Source: an uncultured Arsenicibacter sp.
GTDB taxonomy: Bacteria > Bacteroidota > Bacteroidia > Cytophagales > Spirosomataceae
Direction: 5' to 3'
NCBI RefSeq assembly: GCF_945952095.1
Contig: NZ_CAMFHL010000063.1
Span: forward strand, 1 to 31,588
Length of the DNA stretch: 31,588 bases
The notes below the pieces were generated by a model. It had not been told where the DNA came from. It saw only the letters and a list, made by a program, of their open reading frames with translations, and made no database searches. Positions 24,457-31,354 of the stretch are shown here, piece after piece (position 1 is the first letter of the stretch; each line of letters opens with the position of its first letter). The position numbers and the translations under genes were made by a program.

Positions 24457-25016
24457 GCCTGAGTGAGATAGCGTTCGCAGATCTGCAGATAATGCGTAAG
24501 TGACGAGTTTTGTGCATCGGTATCCTTCGCCAGTTCGTCCCAGCGGCGCATTTGCAGAATGCCGTGAAAGTGTGGATTATGCTCAAAATCAGTAGCTTCT
24601 TCCGGACTCATCGGGCCGCCCTGAAACGTCAGCGTTTGCAGGCTGGCTTCCGAGAGGTCGGCCAGGTAATCAGGATTACGCGCCACCAGATACCGTTTGG
24701 CATTCACATGATGCTCGATCAGCTGCGCGGTTTTTTCGGAAAACCCGCGCTCGCGCAGGTAGTCGGCCGCCAGTTTTTCGTGGTCTACGCGGCCGTACCC
24801 GTCCATGTGCTCTTCGGCAACATCCGACGGCAGCAAATGACCGATGTCGTGCAGCAGGGCGGCAATGATACATTCATCGTCGAGTTTTGCACGTTCGGCA
24901 AGGTGGGCACATTGCAGGGCATGCTGCAATTGGGTAACGTCCTCACCATAGTAGGCTTCCTGCCCGCTACGATCAAAAAGAGCGCTGATATCGGCTATAG
25001 TTTGCTGGGTGTTCAT
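24453..25016 (-). CDS. PhnZ-like HD-domain mixed-valent diiron oxygenase
   Basis: A 187-residue cytosolic HD-domain protein that looks like the phosphonate-degradation-associated HDIG family (PhnZ/TmpB type) rather than a nucleotide phosphohydrolase. The N-terminal YYGEDVTQLQHALQ gives Tyr22-x-x-Glu25 and His32. ALLHDIGH gives His56, Asp57 and His60. VDHEKLAA gives His79, IEHHVNAKRYL gives His103 and Lys107, and RRWDELAKD gives Asp160. From memory, PhnZ uses Tyr24, Glu27, His34, His58/Asp59, His80, His104 and Asp161; the spacing matches throughout. PhnZ cleaves C-P bonds of hydroxylated aminophosphonates with O2. The usual partner hydroxylase (PhnY-like) is not in the window. The gene overlaps the phosphoesterase gene by 4 bases. 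Confidence 0.88.
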   Translation of the reverse strand: MNTQQTIADISALFDRSGQEAYYGEDVTQLQHALQCAHLAERAKLDDECIIAALLHDIGHLLPSDVAEEHMDGYGRVDHEKLAADYLRERGFSEKTAQLIEHHVNAKRYLVARNPDYLADLSEASLQTLTFQGGPMSPEEATDFEHNPHFHGILQMRRWDELAKDTDAQNSSLTHYLQICERYLTQA

Positions 25017-25113
25017 GCAGAATAAGATAAAATACAGGCCACTAACTTACGCGAAAATCGGCGGCTAAGGCCATTGGTGGTGTGAAATTTCTGTTAATCC
25101 GGTCTTTAACTAA

Positions 25114-25150
25114 AAAAAGAGGCAACCCCGAAGGAGATGCCTCTTTTTTA
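25114..25150 (-). terminator. intrinsic terminator after pyrE
   Basis: AAAAAAGAGGCA pairs with TGCCTCTTTTTT. On the minus strand the stem GAGGCA/TGCCTC is followed by a run of seven T. It lies just after the pyrE stop and separates the pyrE transcript from the HD-domain gene. Confidence 0.9.
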
Positions 25151-25166
25151 CTACGGTGCAGCGCCG

Positions 25167-25805
25167 TTAACCCTGCCAGACCGCCGGATTTTCGCGCCAC
25201 GCGTTGAGCGAAGCCATGTCTGATTCAGAAATATAATCGAGGGCCGCCGCTTCGGTCAGCAGCGCCGTGTAATCACTCAGGCAAACGAGCTTAACGTCCT
25301 TGTTGCTGAAGTTCTGATCGGCAACGGGAAAGCCGTAGGTGAAGATAGCGACCATGCCCAGCACCTCGGCACCGGCCTGACGCAGTACGTCAACCACTTT
25401 CAGCGAACTACCGCCGGTCGAAATCAGGTCTTCAACCACAACCACTTTCTGACCAGGTTCAAGCCGGCCTTCGATCTGGTTACCCATGCCGTGTTTTTTC
25501 GGTTCCGGCCGGACATAACAATAAGGGAGCGCAAGGGCATCGGCAACCAGTACCCCCTGCGGGATACCGGCGGTGGCAACCCCGGCAATGATATCAGCCT
25601 CCGGGAACTGCTCCTGAACAGCCTGTGCCAGTGCGTGCTTGATCAGCGTGCGGGCGGGCGGGTAAGACAGGGTAATACGGTTATCGCAGTAAATCGGCGA
25701 CTTCCAGCCCGAACTCCAGGTAAACGGTTCCTGCGGCCGTAACCGGACCGCCTTCACGTCGAGAAGCGCGCGGGCAACTTCACTTTTTATTGAATCCATA
25801 CTCAT
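25167..25805 (-). CDS. pyrE: orotate phosphoribosyltransferase
   Basis: A 212-residue enzyme of pyrimidine synthesis that makes orotidine 5'-phosphate from orotate and PRPP. ATG 25805 (MSMDSIKSEV) is chosen; ATG 25799 is two codons later, and the frame-open stretch to 25877 lies inside the upstream gene. Diagnostic segments are PFTWSSGWKSPIYCDNR, which binds orotate and the phosphate; the flexible-loop region YVRPEPKKHGMGNQIEG; and the PRPP-binding VVVVEDLISTGGSS (about 121-134). The length is normal for the family. It begins 10 bases after the stop of the CorC-like gene and is probably in one operon with it, ended by the hairpin downstream. Confidence 0.97.
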   Translation of the reverse strand: MSMDSIKSEVARALLDVKAVRLRPQEPFTWSSGWKSPIYCDNRITLSYPPARTLIKHALAQAVQEQFPEADIIAGVATAGIPQGVLVADALALPYCYVRPEPKKHGMGNQIEGRLEPGQKVVVVEDLISTGGSSLKVVDVLRQAGAEVLGMVAIFTYGFPVADQNFSNKDVKLVCLSDYTALLTEAAALDYISESDMASLNAWRENPAVWQG

Positions 25806-25815
25806 CACTACTAGC

Positions 25816-27105
25816 TTATTCGTCAGAGAGTTTCTTGACCAGCATTTTGTCGATCCGGCTCTTGTCCATGTCCACAATTTCGAACTGGTAATTATGCCAG
25901 GTAAAGGTCTCGCCGGTCTGCGGAATATCCTTCAGGATATGCAGCGCAAAGCCGCCGAGGGTATCAAAGCCGGTCAGTTCGCGGCGGCTCTGGGCCGACA
26001 GCGTGATGTCGAAGTGCTCCACAAATTCGTCGAACGGCAACTGGGCATCAATCAGGAAACTACCGTCTTCGCGCTCCCGGATTTCGTAATTGAACTCGCT
26101 GGTTTCCGAAATATCGCCCACCAGCGCGTCCAGAATATCATTCAGAGTCACAATACCCAGAACGCCGCCGTATTCATCGACAATAATACCCACGTATTGC
26201 CGGCGTTCGCGGAACCGTTCCAGCACCTGATAGGCACGGTTATTTTCCGGGATATACAGCACTTCGCGTTTGATCGAGTCCAGGCGCAGAATTTCCGTGG
26301 AAAGATCTTTACCAAGCAAATCCTTCGAATACACCAGTCCGACCACTTCATCCACACCGCCGTTACAGAGCGGATAGGTCGAATGTTTATACTGAATAAC
26401 CTTCTCAATGTTTTCTTCGGCCGATTCTTCCAGATCCAGGTATACAATCTCCTGCCGGTTGGTCATCAGTGACGTAATGCGCCGGTCGCCCAGCTGGAAA
26501 ACATTCTGTACAATTTCCTGTTCAATTTCCTCGATGGCACCACCGGTGGTTCCTTCCTGAATCAGGCTTTTGATTTCTTCTTCCGTTACGGCGCTTTCGT
26601 TCGGCTTAATCTGGAGCAGTTTGATGAGCAAGTCGCTCGACACACTGAGAAGGCTGATAAACGGCGACGTAATTTTTGACAACAGAATCATTGGTGCCGC
26701 CATGGTTTTGGCAATGCCTTCCGGATTCGAGAGACCGATTCGTTTCGGTACGAGCTCGCCGAGCACCAGTGAGGTATACGTCAGCATAAGCAGCACCAGA
26801 ACAACGGCAACGGAGCGGGAGTATGGCTGGAGAATATCAATCTGCGCGATGAAGTTCTGGACATCGGTGGTGAGCTGGTCACCACTGAAAATACCTAACA
26901 GGATACCGATCAGGGTAATACCAATCTGAACGGTAGATAAAAAGCGGTTTGGTGCGTTAGCCAGATCAAGCGCCACCTGTGCGCGCCGATCGCCGTTTTT
27001 GGCAGCGGATTCAAGTTTTGACCGACGGGAGGATACAAGGGCGATTTCGGACATGGAGAAGACGCCGTTGAGTATCGTAAGTAAGAGTATTATGAGTATT
27101 TCCAC
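25816..27105 (-). CDS. hemolysin C/CorC-type CNNM membrane protein with CBS pair
   Basis: A 429-residue integral membrane protein of the CNNM/CorC family, linked with magnesium or cobalt export and tolerance. The start is GTG at 27105, giving the expected MEILIILLLTILNGVFSMSEIALVSSRRSKLE. The DUF21/CNNM membrane domain covers about 1-185 with several helices and the LGELVPKRIGLSNPE signature. A CBS pair follows at about 200-335 (STYPLCNGGVDEVVGLVYSKDLL and YVGIIVDEYGGVLGIVTLNDILDALVG), then the C-terminal transporter-associated domain with DTLGGFALHILKDIPQTGETFTW. A promoter with both -33 and -7 elements lies directly upstream. pyrE follows after 10 bases. Confidence 0.95.
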   Translation of the reverse strand: MEILIILLLTILNGVFSMSEIALVSSRRSKLESAAKNGDRRAQVALDLANAPNRFLSTVQIGITLIGILLGIFSGDQLTTDVQNFIAQIDILQPYSRSVAVVLVLLMLTYTSLVLGELVPKRIGLSNPEGIAKTMAAPMILLSKITSPFISLLSVSSDLLIKLLQIKPNESAVTEEEIKSLIQEGTTGGAIEEIEQEIVQNVFQLGDRRITSLMTNRQEIVYLDLEESAEENIEKVIQYKHSTYPLCNGGVDEVVGLVYSKDLLGKDLSTEILRLDSIKREVLYIPENNRAYQVLERFRERRQYVGIIVDEYGGVLGIVTLNDILDALVGDISETSEFNYEIREREDGSFLIDAQLPFDEFVEHFDITLSAQSRRELTGFDTLGGFALHILKDIPQTGETFTWHNYQFEIVDMDKSRIDKMLVKKLSDE

Positions 27106-27128
27106 AAAGGGAGAGAATTGACCTGACG

Positions 27129-27157
27129 CAAAAATAGCATAAGTTCTAACTATGCAA
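27129..27157 (-). promoter_or_regulatory. promoter of the CorC-like/pyrE operon
   Basis: On the minus strand, TTG (27157-27155), an 18-base spacer and TATTTTTG (27136-27129) fit the Bacteroidota TTG-N17-23-TAnnTTTG consensus. Initiation near 27122 would leave a leader of about 17 nt before the GTG start at 27105. This is the best promoter in the window. Confidence 0.65.
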
Positions 27158-27224
27158 CAATGTTGGTTTTGCTAAATTTGCCCAAAAACTAGTTTTCAGC
27201 CGCCTGTTTAGCCTTTTGTAAAGA

Positions 27225-27232
27225 TAAGTTTG
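27225..27232 (+). promoter_or_regulatory. putative -7 box of the NUDIX gene promoter
   Basis: TAAGTTTG is an exact TAnnTTTG match, predicting a start near 27239 and a leader of about 50 nt. A second exact match, TAAATTTG at 27173-27180, offers an alternative start. Neither has a well-placed TTG. Confidence 0.45.
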
Positions 27233-27289
27233 TTGTTTAGCAGGCTATCCTTGCATTTGAAAACAAACCAGGCTGTAATCATCCCCTAC

Positions 27290-27961
27290 ATGATTGTCTT
27301 TATTGACGACCGGCCCATCCGAATTATTGGGCGTAATGCAACTGACCGGCTCGAAAGCCACGATTATTTTGATAAGGTAATCGACGCCAGGCTCGGTGTT
27401 CTGAAAGAGAGCGCCTTACATGGTCACTTGCTTCTGCTGAATGCTACGCCGGCCACGGCCGAGAAGCTGAATAGTTTACTCCAGAGCAGTGATGCCTCAC
27501 ACCTGTTGTCGGTAACGCTTGTCTGTCTTGATAAAGAGGCGGTTGAAGACCGCTTCAAGACGCTGTACAAGGTGGTAAAGGCCGCAGGAGGCGTGGTGTT
27601 TAAAGGCAATAAAATGCTCCTCATGTTCCGCCGCGGCGTGTGGGACCTGCCAAAGGGTAAACTCGACGACGGTGAATCGTCGCAGGAGGGAGCCATGCGG
27701 GAAGTCGAGGAAGAAACCGGCGTCCGGGTCGATATTGAGGAAAAAATCTGTACCACGTGGCATACCTATACGCTGAATGGTAACCGGATTCTGAAACGGA
27801 CCAAGTGGTACCGGATGGTCTGCATCGACGACCGGAAGATGGCCCCGCAGGAAGATGAAGATATTGAAAAACTGGCCTGGATGGATACCAAACAAACGCA
27901 GATGGCGCTGACCAACTCGTTCAGCTCCATCCGGTACGTGATTGAGTCATTGGTAAAATAA
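27290..27961 (+). CDS. NUDIX hydrolase with N-terminal extension
   Basis: A 223-residue NUDIX protein. The ATG at 27290 gives MIVFIDDRPIRII, a plausible start; the frame is open upstream to 27230, but that stretch contains a promoter box. Residues 1-95 form an N-terminal domain that I cannot name. The NUDIX fold begins at KAAGGVVFKGNKMLLMFRRGVWDLPKGKL, and the box GKLDDGESSQEGAMREVE continuing EETGV (Gly123, Glu129, Arg137, Glu138, Glu141, Glu142) matches the consensus fully. It should hydrolyse a nucleoside diphosphate linked to another group; the substrate is unknown. It is divergent from the CorC-like gene, and its stop codon lies in a hairpin shared with coaD. Confidence 0.93.
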   Translation: MIVFIDDRPIRIIGRNATDRLESHDYFDKVIDARLGVLKESALHGHLLLLNATPATAEKLNSLLQSSDASHLLSVTLVCLDKEAVEDRFKTLYKVVKAAGGVVFKGNKMLLMFRRGVWDLPKGKLDDGESSQEGAMREVEEETGVRVDIEEKICTTWHTYTLNGNRILKRTKWYRMVCIDDRKMAPQEDEDIEKLAWMDTKQTQMALTNSFSSIRYVIESLVK

Positions 27962-27987
27962 GCGGTGGAAACACCGCTTATTTTTTT
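27958..27987 (+). terminator. compact terminator shared by the NUDIX gene and coaD
   Basis: ATAAGCGGTG-GAAA-CACCGCTTAT is a perfect 10-bp stem with a GAAA loop, followed by seven T on the plus strand; on the minus strand the hairpin is followed by a shorter TTTT. The NUDIX stop TAA (27959-27961) is in the left arm and the coaD stop (27978-27980) is in the right arm. Confidence 0.9.
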
Positions 27988-28442
27988 GGATCAATATTGT
28001 ACGGCAGAAAATTGTCGATGTTTTTGTGGTACCGGTGCAGATCACGGATGATGCTCGAACTGATCGGTGCCAGATGAGGGGAGGTAATCAGAAAAACCGT
28101 CTCCACGTCTTCATAGACATACCGGTTTACCTGCGAAATGCCGTTTTCGTATTCGAAATCCGTGGTATTGCGTAAACCGCGCAATAAAAAACGGGCGCCC
28201 AGCTCGCGGGCAACATTAGCCGTCAGGTCATCATACGATACCACCCTGACCGCCGGGTACTCCCTGAACGTTTCTTCAATCAGTTGCTGCATGAGCTCCA
28301 GCCCGAAATAGCGTTGCTTATTCGCATTACGGCCAATACCGATAACGACTTCGTCGAACAGATTCAGGCCGCGCAGAACGATGTCTTCGTGCCCTTTGGT
28401 GAACGGGTCGAAAGAGCCCGGGAAAAGTGCGATTCGCTTCAT
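27978..28442 (-). CDS. coaD: phosphopantetheine adenylyltransferase
   Basis: A 154-residue enzyme that joins ATP and 4'-phosphopantetheine to dephospho-CoA, the penultimate step of coenzyme A synthesis. ATG 28442 gives MKRIALFPGSFDPFTKGHEDIV, with the nucleotidyltransferase motif T15-K-G-H18. RGLRNTTDFEYE (substrate-binding Arg) and the C-terminal ISSSIIRDL ATP-binding motif are in place. The length is typical. The frame-open region to 28568 encodes no family-like residues. An exact -7 box lies about 45 bases upstream. Confidence 0.98.
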   Translation of the reverse strand: MKRIALFPGSFDPFTKGHEDIVLRGLNLFDEVVIGIGRNANKQRYFGLELMQQLIEETFREYPAVRVVSYDDLTANVARELGARFLLRGLRNTTDFEYENGISQVNRYVYEDVETVFLITSPHLAPISSSIIRDLHRYHKNIDNFLPYNIDPKK

Positions 28443-28486
28443 TGACTCACATGAATGTGTCGGCGAATTAGCGAAGAAAATAACTA

Positions 28487-28494
28487 CAAACCTA
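28487..28494 (-). promoter_or_regulatory. putative -7 box of the coaD promoter
   Basis: Minus-strand TAGGTTTG is an exact TAnnTTTG match. Initiation near 28480 would give a leader of about 38 nt. Upstream (about 28495-28560) is a purine-biased stretch of GTGAAAGAGTG-like short repeats, with no properly spaced TTG. Confidence 0.5.
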
Positions 28495-28556
28495 CAAGAG
28501 GGAGTAAAGAGTGAAAGAGTGATTGAGTGAAAGAGCGATAGTGATTGTGTGAAAAA
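28495..28556. repeat. degenerate short repeat of gtgaaagagtga type
   Basis: Related words such as gagtgaaagagtgattgag, gtgaaagagcgatagtg and attgtgtgaaaa follow one another between coaD and the DUF3822 gene. They look like slipped-strand simple sequence. No regulatory role is evident. Confidence 0.5.
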
Positions 28557-28593
28557 AGAATAATTCAATTTGCTTTTGTGGGTACTCAGGTGC

Positions 28594-29487
28594 TTAGTCG
28601 CTGAGGAGGCAGAGGCCGTAGAGGCTCAGGTAGCGGTGGTCGGGCAGCTCATCAAAATCGGGGGCGAGCCGGAGCGGGGCAGGCGACTGCCCGAAGCGAA
28701 GGTTCGGAAAAAACGCGGCTAACCGTGAATACGTCTCCGAAAAGGGGGTTATTTCCCCGAATAGAACGGCAGTCAGCACATCGGGCGTAAGCTGAAGCTC
28801 GGCAATCAGGTAAAGCAGGTAATACACAAGGTCGTCCGGATTTTTGTACCCGAAACGGTTGCTGTATTTCAGCGAACCACTCTGACGGACAACGGCCGTA
28901 ACAAACTCGTTCTCAAAATAAAGCGTCAGCACGGGCCGTAAACCCGTTTTGCCGCCATCTGAATACCGGGAGGACTCAAGGATGGTACTGGTCTGGTGCA
29001 CAAATGACAGCTGCTGCAGCGGATACTGCGCCGAAAAAAAGTCGCTCAGCTGGTGGTCCATGTTGAAGACCACATAACATTGGTCATGAGCGTGGAGGTA
29101 GGCGGCCGGAAACTCGTGCGGCATCAGTTCACTGCCACGCATGAACGCCAGATAACTGCCCGCGTATTCTTTCCGGAAAAGCGCTTTGGGAATCAGCGTA
29201 AACGAAGGCGAATTGACCGATACCAGCACCTGCCGCCATGAACCGTGCGACAATACCTGATGCTGCTCAAAGATAGTTGGCAGTATGTCGTGGGGCGGGC
29301 GCTCATTCAGGAGCGACGGAAACATAAATTCTTCCAGCCAGACACACAGGCCTTCATGATCCAGCATCGCAAACCGGAACCGGTCTTTGGCTACTTCGAG
29401 GCATAGGGTCGCCTGTTCGGCCTGAATCGGATCAAAAGATTCCTGACGAATGGCAACGGTTGGTGAAGTAGACACAGTAGCGATCAA
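28594..29487 (-). CDS. DUF3822 family protein
   Basis: A protein of up to 297 residues matching the Bacteroidota-specific DUF3822 family: the FRFAMLDHEGLCVWLEEFMFP opening, VSVNSPSFTLIPKALF, and the alternating strands LTLYFENEFVTAVVRQSGSLKYSNRFGYKNPDDLVYYLLYLI. The function is unknown; I recall an actin/Hsp70-like fold reported for one member. It often lies next to rsmD and coaD; here coaD follows directly with no rsmD between. No ATG suits the start: the frame opens two codons after a stop, and the candidates are TTG at 29487 or GTG at 29475. An exact -7 box at 29506-29499 puts the transcript start very near the TTG, which would make the mRNA almost leaderless. Confidence 0.85.
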   Translation of the reverse strand: MIATVSTSPTVAIRQESFDPIQAEQATLCLEVAKDRFRFAMLDHEGLCVWLEEFMFPSLLNERPPHDILPTIFEQHQVLSHGSWRQVLVSVNSPSFTLIPKALFRKEYAGSYLAFMRGSELMPHEFPAAYLHAHDQCYVVFNMDHQLSDFFSAQYPLQQLSFVHQTSTILESSRYSDGGKTGLRPVLTLYFENEFVTAVVRQSGSLKYSNRFGYKNPDDLVYYLLYLIAELQLTPDVLTAVLFGEITPFSETYSRLAAFFPNLRFGQSPAPLRLAPDFDELPDHRYLSLYGLCLLSD

Positions 29488-29498
29488 AATAATTCAGG

Positions 29499-29506
29499 CA
29501 AACATA
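29499..29506 (-). promoter_or_regulatory. putative -7 box of the DUF3822 gene
   Basis: Minus-strand TATGTTTG is an exact TAnnTTTG match, 12 bases before the TTG start. The region where a -33 element would sit is the perfect palindrome at 29510-29539. Confidence 0.45.
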
Positions 29507-29509
29507 ATA

Positions 29510-29539
29510 CCGGCAGTCCGGCTAAGACCGGACTGCCGG
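29510..29539. repeat. perfect 12-bp inverted repeat
   Basis: CCGGCAGTCCGG, a 6-base loop CTAAGA, then CCGGACTGCCGG. It sits 8 bases after the NUDIX stop and just upstream of the DUF3822 -7 box, and has no T-run on either side. It could be a transcript-end stem, an operator, or a small mobile palindrome. Confidence 0.85.
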
Positions 29540-29546
29540 CAGTGGA

Positions 29547-30044
29547 TCAGTGTAAATATCCCCTCAGGCGGAAGACATCATCCAGCGATTCACACCGCTG
29601 AAAAAGCGTATGTACTTCTTCGGGCGGGTAGGCCTTGATCTCTTCGAAGTGCATCATCTGCACATCTTCGATAATCTGCTCATCGGCACCCATTTCCGGA
29701 TCAAATCCTTGATGAATGCTGCCGCCCAGGTTTTTAACGTCAAAAAATAACTCAAGCGCATGCAGCGGCGGTTGCATAAACTCGTTGACAAACAACAAGT
29801 CGCCAACGGCAATATTGAGGCCGGTTTCTTCCACAAATTCACGGACCAGAGCCTCATGCGCTGCCTCTCCGAACTGCGGGCCTCCCCCGGGAGGGCACCA
29901 GAACGTATCGGTCGGGCCAATGCCACGATGGCGAACCATTAACAGACGATCTCCTTCGCGATAGAGGCCGCATACGCGAAGACGGAGCCGGTTGCCATAT
30001 AATTTCAAAACCTCTTGCCGGGGTTTATCGAGTATTTCAGTCAA
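29547..30044 (-). CDS. NUDIX hydrolase
   Basis: A 165-residue single-domain NUDIX protein. The start is taken as TTG at 30044 (MTEILDKPRQEVLKLYGN). The longer frame starting at 30077 is unlikely, because that codon is inside the -7 promoter box. The fold begins LRLRVCGLYREGDRLLMVRHR and continues WCPPGGGPQFGE. The NUDIX box reads GGPQFGEAAHEALVREFV followed by EETGL, with Glu60, Arg68, Glu69, Glu72 and Glu73. The PPGGG-FGE form and the later VNEF strand resemble ADP-ribose or nucleotide-sugar pyrophosphatases and MutT-like members. The substrate cannot be fixed. No partner gene in the operon is evident. Confidence 0.9.
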   Translation of the reverse strand: MTEILDKPRQEVLKLYGNRLRLRVCGLYREGDRLLMVRHRGIGPTDTFWCPPGGGPQFGEAAHEALVREFVEETGLNIAVGDLLFVNEFMQPPLHALELFFDVKNLGGSIHQGFDPEMGADEQIIEDVQMMHFEEIKAYPPEEVHTLFQRCESLDDVFRLRGYLH

Positions 30045-30074
30045 AATGATTCCGGTGGTTAAAAAAGAGAAAAA

Positions 30075-30082
30075 CAAATATA
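30075..30082 (-). promoter_or_regulatory. putative -7 box of the second NUDIX gene
   Basis: Minus-strand TATATTTG is an exact TAnnTTTG match. Initiation near 30068 gives a leader of about 24 nt to the TTG at 30044, which supports that start over 30077. Confidence 0.5.
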
Positions 30083-30144
30083 GTTACGAATTATGAATTC
30101 CGTAGAGTTCACTACTGCATAATCCGTAACCTGCTTTCCTTCTT

Positions 30145-30582
30145 TTAATACATACTACCGGTTATATAACTCTCAAGGGAATTAATTCGTGCCTTCTGGT
30201 CATTAATAATCGTCGAAACCACGTCATTGATGGAGATGATGCCGATCAGCGTGCCTTCGTCAACGACCGGCAGGTGGCGGATGTGCTTGTCGGCCATGAT
30301 CCGCATCGCGTCTTCGAGTTTGTCGGTCGACGTGACGGTAATCAGTTTGCTGGTCATCACCTCATGAATGTGCGTTTCTTTAGAGGCCCGGCCCATCAGA
30401 ATCCCTTTGCGGGCATAATCCCGTTCGGAGAAAATCCCCGTCAGATTACCATCGGCCATGACCAGTACGGCACCAATGTTTTTCTCGGCCATAAGCTCCA
30501 GGGCATGATAAACCGATTCGTCAGGACTAACCGAGTAAATTGTGTTGATTGGCTTGCGCTGTAAGATTTGTTTTATATTCAT
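30145..30582 (-). CDS. CBS-pair protein
   Basis: A 145-residue cytosolic protein made almost only of two CBS domains. The first covers about 8-64 (YSVSPDESVYHALELMAEKNIGAVLVM...GIFSERDYARK), the second about 73-130 (MTSKLITVTSTDKLEDAMRIMADKHIRHLPVV...GIISINDVVSTII). Such pairs bind adenine nucleotides such as AMP, ATP or NAD(H) and report energy state. The conserved G(I)FSERDY and GIISINDVV strands are present. There is no attached catalytic or transport domain, and the target is unknown. The gene is flanked by a 413-base gap upstream. Confidence 0.95.
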   Translation of the reverse strand: MNIKQILQRKPINTIYSVSPDESVYHALELMAEKNIGAVLVMADGNLTGIFSERDYARKGILMGRASKETHIHEVMTSKLITVTSTDKLEDAMRIMADKHIRHLPVVDEGTLIGIISINDVVSTIINDQKARINSLESYITGSMY

Positions 30583-30996
30583 GGCTCAGAGGGGTTTAGA
30601 TAGGTTTTCAATTTACTCATATGAGAAAACATATCCAAGCATATCGGGTCCGAAATTGGATCAATTCGATAGAATTCTGCACTAAGTTGATGATTCTTCC
30701 GGATTGATATAGTTCATACCCGTCAGTCCGGACCAACTACCGGCTACATCATCACGGCTTGCCCCGTTGGTGGTAGTGCAACTCACGGCCGCACGTTAGC
30801 CGGTCGCAGACCGGCGTACTGTTCTAAGAAAATCAGTAGCAATTAATAGCTTCTGCATAGTCGGGATTACCGGTTAGCCGTAGTGATTTAGCTCTGAATG
30901 CTGTTGCGTGGGATGAAAACTTGTAAATTAGTTGATTAGATGCCGGTCAGAGATTGGCTGACGTAGAAGCGTTGATCTGAAACCATTCGTTAAATT
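30583..30996. other. gene-poor spacer with small palindromes
   Basis: About 414 bases without a convincing gene. It holds a perfect GCCGGTC/GACCGGC hairpin (30799-30815). A minus-strand frame at 30786-30682 (34 codons, GTG start) ends GLTGMNYINPEESST; it reads plausibly but cannot be supported as a gene. The left part is AT-rich and should carry the CBS gene promoter; no exact -7 box is seen there. Composition changes from mixed to AT-rich towards the next gene, suggesting an insertion or decay boundary. Confidence 0.5.
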
Positions 30997-31344
30997 ATGA
31001 AAAACATAGAAACAGCTATTTACGCTACAATTTATTGTAACGATTTAAATGAAGTTGAGAGAAGTCTGAAGCGTATATTATTTGAGAGAAATTTCAAAAG
31101 AATCGAGCAAGATTCGGTTTTATTATATGAAGACAACCTGGCCTCATTGTCAATAGAATACAATAATGAATCATTTTACTTATCAGGCAGTTACAATGAT
31201 AATTTACAAAACAGTAAACCTTTTATTCAGTTAATAGCTAACCAACTAAAAGTGGCAGGAATTCATTTTTCTCTGGATTATCAAGAAGAGAATGAGAATT
31301 GTGAACCTACTACTCCTGAATATAATATTTCAAATAAAGCTTAA
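30997..31344 (+). CDS. AT-rich orphan protein, unknown function
   Basis: A 115-residue soluble, acidic protein that I do not recognise. It has no signal peptide, membrane helix or Cys-rich motif. The pattern is alpha/beta: a strand (ETAIYATIYC), a helix (LNEVERSLKRILFERN), strands (DSVLLYEDNLASLSIEY, ESFYLSGSY), a helix (PFIQLIANQLKVAG), a strand (IHFSLDYQEENE) and a polar tail. G+C is only about one third, far below the neighbouring genes, and A/T-ending codons dominate, which points to recent acquisition. Small AT-rich orphans like this are often immunity proteins or antitoxins in Bacteroidota, but nothing here proves that. An imperfect hairpin follows its stop. Confidence 0.7.
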   Translation: MKNIETAIYATIYCNDLNEVERSLKRILFERNFKRIEQDSVLLYEDNLASLSIEYNNESFYLSGSYNDNLQNSKPFIQLIANQLKVAGIHFSLDYQEENENCEPTTPEYNISNKA

Positions 31345-31354
31345 AGGCTTCTGT

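Noticed and set aside
30682..30786. 34-codon minus-strand frame with GTG start ending GLTGMNYINPEESST
   Set aside because: No promoter, no family resemblance and very short. It is mentioned only in the spacer entry.
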